A stretch of DNA of 5,916 bases from an uncultured Arcobacter sp. (GTDB lineage: Bacteria > Campylobacterota > Campylobacteria > Campylobacterales > Arcobacteraceae). The notes under the pieces were generated by a model, which had not been told where the DNA came from, did no database searches, and worked only from the letters and a program-made list of their open reading frames with translations. This document shows, one piece after another, positions 1 to 4,453 of the stretch. The stretch covers positions 1 to 5,916 of the forward strand of contig CAJXWI010000178.1 in assembly GCA_913062735.1 (NCBI GenBank), read 5' to 3'. A program made the position numbers and the translations under genes. Each line of letters starts with the position of its first letter. Within the stretch, counting starts at the first letter, position 1.

Positions 1-191
1 AACCAGGTGCTTTAATTGGTTTTGCAGGTGCAAGGGTTATTAAACAAACTATTGGTGCAGATTTACCAGATGGTTTCCAGAGAGCTGAGTTTTTACTAAA
101 AAAAGGTTCTATAGATATGGTTGTTAATAGAGCTGATATGAAAAAAACAGTTTCTGATTTATTAAAAATGTTTTATTCAAAAGCGAGCTAA
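1..191 (+). CDS. accD: Acetyl-CoA carboxylase carboxyltransferase subunit beta, C-terminal end (5' truncated by the window)
   Basis: The reading frame begins at base 3 and gives the last 62 residues before TAA at 189-191. They match the AccD C-terminus: an [14 protein letters not shown] stretch, then [21 protein letters not shown], followed by a final basic helix. In E. coli AccD the equivalent is ALIGFAGPRVIEQT, then GFQRSEFLIEKGAIDMIV. The protein is the beta half of the carboxyltransferase that, with AccA, moves a carboxyl group from biotin-BCCP to acetyl-CoA to make malonyl-CoA, the first step of fatty acid synthesis in the cytoplasm. The N-terminal zinc ribbon and most of the crotonase fold lie outside the window. 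The stop overlaps the next start by one base (TAATG), so the two genes are probably cotranscribed and translationally coupled. Confidence 0.95.
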   Translation, partial: PGALIGFAGARVIKQTIGADLPDGFQRAEFLLKKGSIDMVVNRADMKKTVSDLLKMFYSKAS

Positions 192-802
192 TGCCTACGA
201 TGAAACTTGAAGAAGTTTTGGGTTTTAATCCTAAAACTTCTTCCAACGAGTTATATGCTTTATGTGACTATGAAACCCTTCAAAAAAAGAATCTTAGCCT
301 TGATGACTTTATTAACATTGTAGAAAAACTTGATGTTAAAATAATCCAATACAGAGATAAAATTTCACCAAATGATATTCAAATTAAACATTTAGAAAAA
401 ATAAAAAAAAAACTTAATGTTATTCTTCTTATTAACGATAAAGTTGAATTAGTACCTTATTGTGATGGAATGCATCTTGGACAAGAAGATTTAGAAAAAA
501 TTCATGAAAACAAAACCTATGCAATTAAAATTCTAAGAACAAGAATCAAAAACAAATTTTTAGGTTTAAGTACGCATAATGAATATGAAATACTAGAAGC
601 AAATGGCTTGGATATTGATATGATTGGCTTGGGAGCTTACCGCAATACTAGTACTAAAGATATTGCTAATATCTTAGGAGACAAAATATCTTATCTGTGT
701 CAAATGTCAAATATTCCAGTATGTGTTATTGGAGGAGTTAAGATGAATGATAAAATTAAATATGCTAATTTTAATGTAGTAGGAAGTGGTTTGTATGAGT
801 AA
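191..802 (+). CDS. Thiamine phosphate synthase-like protein (ThiE/TenI family), divergent and short at the C-terminus
   Basis: This 203-residue protein has the ordered ThiE/TenI TIM-barrel motifs: QYRDK (53-57), IND followed by KVEL (81-87), DGMHLGQED (92-100), GLSTHN (125-130), IGLGAY then TSTK (145-156), and VIGGV (179-183). ThiE joins HMP-pyrophosphate and thiazole phosphate to make thiamine phosphate. The diphosphate/Mg ligands known from B. subtilis ThiE (Arg and Lys of the QxRxK motif, Asn-Asp of xND, Asp of DGxH, Ser of GxSxH, Lys of TxTK) all appear present. Two things are odd. The usual GP-[IV]-[YF]-PT loop reads GAYRNT. The chain ends two residues after VVGSG, so the last barrel helix, about 20 residues in B. 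subtilis ThiE, is missing. About 20 extra residues precede the first strand. The ATG at 191 overlaps the accD stop and has no clear Shine-Dalgarno, so it probably relies on coupling; ATG at 200 is an alternative. It may be a paralog with a changed role, so I give no gene symbol. Confidence 0.8.
   Translation: MPTMKLEEVLGFNPKTSSNELYALCDYETLQKKNLSLDDFINIVEKLDVKIIQYRDKISPNDIQIKHLEKIKKKLNVILLINDKVELVPYCDGMHLGQEDLEKIHENKTYAIKILRTRIKNKFLGLSTHNEYEILEANGLDIDMIGLGAYRNTSTKDIANILGDKISYLCQMSNIPVCVIGGVKMNDKIKYANFNVVGSGLYE
781..786 (+). promoter_or_regulatory. Ribosome binding site that fixes the rlmH start
   Basis: AGGAAG ends 8 bases before the ATG at 795 and lies inside the end of the ThiE-like gene. 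It supports ATG 795 over the in-frame GTG at 786, which would overlap the site itself and add three residues (M-V-C) not expected in RlmH. Confidence 0.6.
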
Positions 803-1256
803 AATAATTATCTATCAAATTGCAAAAAATACAAAAGATGATTTTGAACCTATTATAAAAGAGTTTATAAAAATGAGTTCTAAGTATGCAAAAGTACAAA
901 TTGTAAATCTCTTTAATAAAAATATTGGAAAAGCGCAAACTATTTCAGAACAAGAAGCAAAAAAATCCTATTCTGCGGTTTTTGAACCCTTTTTAGAAAG
1001 TGGATATAATATAGCATTAGATGTAAAAGGTGAATCCCTAGATAGTTTTAAGTTTGCAGATATAATCAGTAAATACTCAACAATTAACTTTTTTATTGGT
1101 GGTGCTTATGGATTTGAAGATGAATTTCTTAAATCTTGTGATAAAAAAATATCACTCTCAGAATTGACTATGGCACATAAAGTGGCCAATTTAGTGCTTT
1201 TAGAACAAGTTTTTAGAAGTTTATGCATAATTAATAATCATCCCTATCATAAGTAA
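795..1256 (+). CDS. rlmH: 23S rRNA (pseudouridine(1915)-N(3))-methyltransferase RlmH
   Basis: This 153-residue protein is nearly the same length as E. coli RlmH (155). RlmH is a small SPOUT (trefoil-knot) dimer that uses S-adenosylmethionine to methylate pseudouridine 1915 in helix 69 of 23S rRNA on assembled 70S ribosomes. The knot motifs are clear: ALDVKGE (74-80), FFIGGAYGF (99-107), LSELTMAH (121-128), then a helix with LLEQVFR (135-141), and the diagnostic C-terminus NNHPYHK (147-153), where E. coli ends in NHPYHRE. The N-terminal strand is more divergent: the common G-K after strand 1 is replaced by IAKNTK. The start at ATG 795 overlaps the upstream gene by 8 bases in a different frame and has an AGGAAG site, which indicates translational coupling. 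I see no terminator hairpin after the stop. Confidence 0.95.
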   Translation: MSKIIIYQIAKNTKDDFEPIIKEFIKMSSKYAKVQIVNLFNKNIGKAQTISEQEAKKSYSAVFEPFLESGYNIALDVKGESLDSFKFADIISKYSTINFFIGGAYGFEDEFLKSCDKKISLSELTMAHKVANLVLLEQVFRSLCIINNHPYHK

Positions 1257-1272
1257 TTTAGATTAATTTGTG

Positions 1273-1278
1273 TATAAT
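1273..1278 (+). promoter_or_regulatory. Candidate sigma-70 -10 box for dksA (upstream of two)
   Basis: A perfect TATAAT lies in the 49-base gap between rlmH and dksA, preceded by T-rich runs (ATTTAGATTAATTTGTG) like the periodic T stretches that replace a strong -35 box in Campylobacterota. A transcript starting about 7 bases downstream would carry a leader of about 20 bases including the GGGG site before the TTG at 1306, which is a consistent arrangement. The position is inferred from sequence alone. TATAAT is also common by chance in DNA this AT-rich. Confidence 0.45.
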
Positions 1279-1299
1279 ATGCAAATTTTAAAATCGGGG

Positions 1300-1305
1300 T
1301 ATAAT
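1300..1305 (+). promoter_or_regulatory. Second candidate -10 box, directly before the dksA TTG
   Basis: A second perfect TATAAT sits 27 bases downstream of the first and touches the proposed start codon. If it were the active -10, transcription would begin just inside the proposed coding region and the TTG at 1306 could not be used, unless another promoter also feeds the gene. It is therefore either spacer sequence or an alternative promoter that gives a shorter product. Confidence 0.2.
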
Positions 1306-1665
1306 TTGGCTAATAAAAAACATATCGAAGAGTTGAGAATCACTCTATTAGAAAGACAAGATTTAATTAGAAGAAATATAGACGAGAGTAGAGAAAGTAT
1401 TAATGGTTTAAAAAACTCAGAATGTAATGATGAATTTGATTATGCAGAAGTGTCAAGTGATTCATTTAAAGAAGGCATTATTGCAAATGCTCAAATAAAA
1501 GAGTTACACGAAATTGAATCAGCAATCAAAAGAATTGCAAAAGGCACTTATGGTGTTTGTGATATGTGTGATGAAGTTATTGCACTTGGTCGCTTACGTG
1601 CAAAACCATTTGCAAAATTTTGTACACCTTGTAGAGAAATTTATGAGGAAGAAAAACAAAAATAA
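1306..1665 (+). CDS. dksA: RNA polymerase-binding transcription factor DksA (short form, TTG start)
   Basis: From the TTG at 1306 this is a 119-residue protein. DksA enters the RNA polymerase secondary channel and, with ppGpp, represses rRNA promoters and activates amino-acid promoters. The N-terminal half is predicted helical coiled coil with acidic DEFDYA (42-47) at the tip, matching the essential DxxDxA of E. coli DksA (Asp71, Asp74, Ala76). The C-terminal zinc finger is Cys85-x2-Cys88-x17-Cys106-x2-Cys109, with the same spacing as E. coli, followed by a short charged helix. E. coli DksA (151 residues) has a longer N-terminus. The start is uncertain: the frame is open from GTG 1270 and ATG 1279, but those add MYN/MQILKSGYN residues that look like untranslated promoter sequence. 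TTG 1306 has a GGGG site (1296-1299) six bases upstream and begins MANKKHIEELR, where the coiled coil starts. The four-cysteine finger plus DxxDxA argue against the TraR-like or cysteine-poor paralogs. Confidence 0.9.
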   Translation: MANKKHIEELRITLLERQDLIRRNIDESRESINGLKNSECNDEFDYAEVSSDSFKEGIIANAQIKELHEIESAIKRIAKGTYGVCDMCDEVIALGRLRAKPFAKFCTPCREIYEEEKQK

Positions 1666-1669
1666 AGGA
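1665..1669 (+). promoter_or_regulatory. Ribosome binding site for the membrane protein gene
   Basis: AAGGA begins on the last base of the dksA stop and ends 7 bases before the ATG at 1677. It supports that start and a shared transcript with dksA. Confidence 0.55.
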
Positions 1670-1676
1670 TTAAATT

Positions 1677-2690
1677 ATGGGACTAAAGAAGTATATAATT
1701 TCTTCAATATTGTTAATTGTTATTATTGGCGGATATGTATTTAGTTTAGATGCTAATGAATATACGATTAAAATACTTGACTATGAATTGACTTTATTAA
1801 TTGCCGTTTGGGCTATCGTACCTACTGGTTTATTGCTAGTATTTACTATTTTACATATTCTATTTTATGGGTTTAGAAACTTTTTAGAAACAAGAGCCAT
1901 TGAAAAAGATGAAGAGAATATTATTAATTTAATAAAAGATTTTCTTTTAGAGAATAAATCAAAACAAAAATTTAAAACAAAAGTCTTTAGTGATTTATCA
2001 AGTGTTTTAATGCAAATGAATTTATCCTCTGTTAAAGATTTTAAATCTGATAATGAAGAATTAAATACTATAGTTTCTGTAATTAATCAAATCAATGAGG
2101 GTGAATATGTTTCAATAAAAAACATGAAATTCAACCCTCATGGAAATGTTCATAAAAAAAATATATTAAATAAAATCAATTCTGATATTGATTTTGCGCT
2201 GGAAGTGGTAAAGAAAACAAACACTTATTCAAAAGAAGAAATAAAATGTGCTTTTAATAGAATCTTAGAAGAAAAATCTATGACGACTATTAAAAAAATC
2301 ACACCTGCTATGGATTTAGATAAAGAAATGGTCTTAGCACTGTTTCAAAAAGATAAAGAAGAAGCAGATTTTTCTATTGGTTTAGAGGAAATTAAAAGAT
2401 ATGCGAAAATGTCTAACTTTACAAAAAATGATTATATTGCTTTGGTTAAATTGTATAAAGATACCTTTACTCCAGATGAAATTATCAAAATGAGTGAAGA
2501 ATTATCCAATGATGAAGATTTGGCTTTAGATGCCTACCTTTATATATTGTTTGAGTTTGAAATGTTAGATGAAGTTCGTGAGTTATTAAATGCATGTGCA
2601 GACGATGAATATACTGCTTTTAAAGCCTTAATTGATTTAAAAGACAATGGCAAACACTATAGTTTAGACGCTATTAATTATAAAAACTAA
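1677..2690 (+). CDS. Conserved-looking two-helix membrane protein with a long cytoplasmic helical region, function unknown
   Basis: I do not recognise a named family. The 337-residue protein starts with Lys-Lys and a hydrophobic helix (about 5-22), has a short polar loop (about 23-37, containing NEYTIKILDYE), and a second long hydrophobic helix (about 38-65). A basic stretch with RNFLETR follows, which predicts both termini in the cytoplasm. Residues 70-337 are charged, lysine- and glutamate-rich and apparently almost all helical, with no cysteine-pair, nucleotide-binding or catalytic motif visible. The last 60 or so residues (DLALDAYLYILFEF, then DEVRELLNAC) have a TPR-like spacing of small and large hydrophobics. 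The hairpin, including the position of the Asn and hydrophobic strand-like loop, resembles LapA (YciS), and the tail could play a LapB-like role; this is inference. The gene lies 11 bases after dksA and touches the dus start, so it belongs to the operon. I recall a hypothetical gene in the same place in C. jejuni. Confidence 0.8.
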   Translation: MGLKKYIISSILLIVIIGGYVFSLDANEYTIKILDYELTLLIAVWAIVPTGLLLVFTILHILFYGFRNFLETRAIEKDEENIINLIKDFLLENKSKQKFKTKVFSDLSSVLMQMNLSSVKDFKSDNEELNTIVSVINQINEGEYVSIKNMKFNPHGNVHKKNILNKINSDIDFALEVVKKTNTYSKEEIKCAFNRILEEKSMTTIKKITPAMDLDKEMVLALFQKDKEEADFSIGLEEIKRYAKMSNFTKNDYIALVKLYKDTFTPDEIIKMSEELSNDEDLALDAYLYILFEFEMLDEVRELLNACADDEYTAFKALIDLKDNGKHYSLDAINYKN

Positions 2691-3635
2691 ATGAAGAAAT
2701 TAGACTTTTCAAAACCTTTAGTGGTCTTAGCACCACTAGCAGGTTATACAGACTTACCCTTTAGAAGGGTTGTAAAAAAATTTGGTGTTGACTTAACAAT
2801 ATCAGAAATGATTTCTTCTAATGCTTTGGTTTATAAATCTGAGCGAACACTAAAAATGATAGAAAAATCACCCAGTGAAGATCCTTATTTTGTGCAAATT
2901 GCAGGTAATGATGCTTCTTTAGTAAGAGAAGCAGTTGAAATTCTTAATGATGTAGAAGGTATTGATGGTATTGATTTAAACTGTGGATGTCCCGCACCCA
3001 AAGTTTTTAATCATGGCTCTGGTTCGAACCTTTTAGGGGATTTAAATAAACTTGAAGAAATACTTCAGACGGTTAAAAAATACAGCAATAAACAATATAC
3101 GTCGGCTAAAGTTAGACTTGGTGTTGATGAAAAAATTCCAGTAGACATAGGAAAAGCAGTAGAAGCCTGTGGTGCAGATTTTGTTTCTGTTCATGGAAGA
3201 ACTCGTGCAGGAAAATACAAAGCTCCCGTTGATTATGATGCAATTAAAGCTATGGTTGAAAATGTCTCTATTCCAGTTATTGCTAATGGGGATATAAAAG
3301 ATTATGCAAAAGCAAAAGAAGTTCTTGAATATACAGGCGCAGCTGGTGTTATGATTGGACGTGGAGCTATTGGTAAACCATGGATTTTTCATCAATTGAA
3401 AAATAATGAAGAAGATATATCTGCTGAATTAAAACGAGAAATAATTTTGGAACACTATGATTCTGTGATTGATTATCATGGTTTACATGGGGCTATTATG
3501 TTTAGAAAATTATTGCATTCTTATTCAAAAGGTTACAATGGTGCATCTGAATTTAGAGATATGATTAATAAAATCAGTGACAAAGATATTATGAGAGATA
3601 TTATTTCTACATTTTTCTCTACAGAAAAATTTTAA
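2691..3635 (+). CDS. dusB: tRNA-dihydrouridine synthase (DusB-like)
   Basis: This 314-residue FMN enzyme reduces specific uridines in the tRNA D-loop to dihydrouridine using NADPH. The N-terminal TIM barrel shows LAPLAGYTDLPFR (13-25), SEMIS (38-42), VQIAGND (68-74), IDLNCGCP (94-101) with catalytic Cys100, the GSGSNLLGD phosphate/tRNA segment (109-117), SAKVRLG (138-144) with the FMN-binding Lys140, SVHGRTR (166-172), IPVIANGDI (194-202), and GVMIGRGAIGKPWIF (219-233), the FMN phosphate site. A helical tRNA-binding domain follows (about 240-314). Length and motifs fit the bacterial DusA/B/C superfamily. The B-type assignment comes from the GRGA-GKPW motif and the family usual in Campylobacterota, and is less certain than Dus itself. 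The ATG abuts the previous stop (TAAATG) and has no Shine-Dalgarno, so it probably depends on coupling. A reverse-strand open frame inside it is a shadow. Confidence 0.93.
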   Translation: MKKLDFSKPLVVLAPLAGYTDLPFRRVVKKFGVDLTISEMISSNALVYKSERTLKMIEKSPSEDPYFVQIAGNDASLVREAVEILNDVEGIDGIDLNCGCPAPKVFNHGSGSNLLGDLNKLEEILQTVKKYSNKQYTSAKVRLGVDEKIPVDIGKAVEACGADFVSVHGRTRAGKYKAPVDYDAIKAMVENVSIPVIANGDIKDYAKAKEVLEYTGAAGVMIGRGAIGKPWIFHQLKNNEEDISAELKREIILEHYDSVIDYHGLHGAIMFRKLLHSYSKGYNGASEFRDMINKISDKDIMRDIISTFFSTEKF

Positions 3636-3643
3636 GGTTAAAA

Positions 3644-4453
3644 ATGAAAGAATTTTATTATGAATTAAAGATTCAAGCAGATACTTCTTTGAATTTATTC
3701 ATAGATTTAGTAGATGCATTACTTCCTAATGCTATAGAAGAGGGTGATAACTTTTTTATAATACGAAGTGAAGAAGAATTAAATACCATTGAGTATGGCG
3801 TAAAAGAATTTGCAAAAGCTATGAATTTAGACTGTCTTACTTTTTGTGAAAAAAAGAAAAATGAAGACTGGATAAAAAAATACCAAGAATCAGTAAAAGC
3901 GATTGAAGTTGATAAATTTTATATACGACCATCATGGATAGAAAAAAAAGAGAATTTAATTAACATTATCATTGATCCCGCTTTATCTTTTGGTTCAGGG
4001 CATCATGAAACAACGAATGCCTGTTTAGAAGCAATTTCTAAATATATTAAAAAAGACGATGAAGTTTTAGATGTGGGTTGTGGTTCTGGCATACTAAGTA
4101 TTGCAGCAGCAAAACTTGAATCAAAAGTTGATATCTGCGATACGGATGAAAATTGTATTAAAGACAGTGAAGTTAACTTTTCATTAAACAAAACAAAGTA
4201 CAATAAGTCATGGGTTGGAAGCTCAACCTTTTCTTCAAAAAAATATGACGTAGTTATAGCTAATATAGTTGCTGATGTTTTAATTATGATTTCAAAAGAT
4301 TTAAAAAAATGTTTAAAATCAAATGGAACTCTTATATTATCGGGTATACTTGATAAGAATTTAACAAGAGTACTAAAAAAGTTTGAAGACTTAGAAATAA
4401 AAGAAACCATTCATAAAAATGAGTGGTGTACCGTTGTTCTCAAAGGAGTTTAA
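3644..4453 (+). CDS. prmA: Ribosomal protein L11 methyltransferase PrmA
   Basis: This 269-residue class I S-adenosylmethionine methyltransferase trimethylates several amino groups of ribosomal protein L11 before or during 50S assembly. The N-terminal substrate domain (about 1-60) is a ferredoxin-like fold that recognises L11, and a linker follows with EDWIKKYQESVKAI (74-87) and YIRPSW (93-98). The PrmA signature DPALSFGSGHHETT (111-124) is clear. Then come the SAM-binding motif I VLDVGCGSGILS (141-152), the acidic end of strand 2, CDTDEN (165-170), the catalytic-pocket motif IANIVADVL (205-213), and LILSGIL (230-236). It is slightly shorter than E. coli PrmA (293). The ATG has AAGG (3634-3637) six bases upstream, overlapping the dus stop; the gap is 8 bases. 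The last codons also carry the ftsH ribosome binding site. I recall prmA next to ftsH in C. jejuni and H. pylori too. Confidence 0.95.
   Translation: MKEFYYELKIQADTSLNLFIDLVDALLPNAIEEGDNFFIIRSEEELNTIEYGVKEFAKAMNLDCLTFCEKKKNEDWIKKYQESVKAIEVDKFYIRPSWIEKKENLINIIIDPALSFGSGHHETTNACLEAISKYIKKDDEVLDVGCGSGILSIAAAKLESKVDICDTDENCIKDSEVNFSLNKTKYNKSWVGSSTFSSKKYDVVIANIVADVLIMISKDLKKCLKSNGTLILSGILDKNLTRVLKKFEDLEIKETIHKNEWCTVVLKGV
4443..4448 (+). promoter_or_regulatory. Strong ribosome binding site that decides the TTG start of ftsH
   Basis: AAGGAG within the last codons of prmA is the best Shine-Dalgarno in the window. It ends 5 bases before the TTG at 4454, with the prmA stop TAA in between. No ATG lies in frame until residue 35, which is inside the first membrane helix, so TTG is the only sensible start. 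Confidence 0.8.

Noticed and set aside
786..794. GTG at 786 as an earlier rlmH start
   Set aside because: It would overlap the AGGAAG ribosome binding site and add three residues not expected in RlmH; ATG 795 fits both the site and the family length.
1514..1744. Open frame of 76 codons on the + strand across the dksA end and the membrane protein start
   Set aside because: It lies out of frame over the conserved DksA zinc finger and the next gene's start, has no family motifs, and is a shadow.
3042..3395. Reverse-strand open frame of 117 codons inside dusB
   Set aside because: It is rich in Phe, Asn, Ser and Cys, as expected from the complement of an AT-rich gene, and sits opposite conserved Dus motifs; there is no promoter or ribosome binding site worth calling.
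4003..4410. Reverse-strand open frame of 135 codons inside prmA
   Set aside because: It is opposite the conserved SAM-binding core of PrmA, has a Ser/Phe-rich low-complexity product, and shows no recognisable domain.
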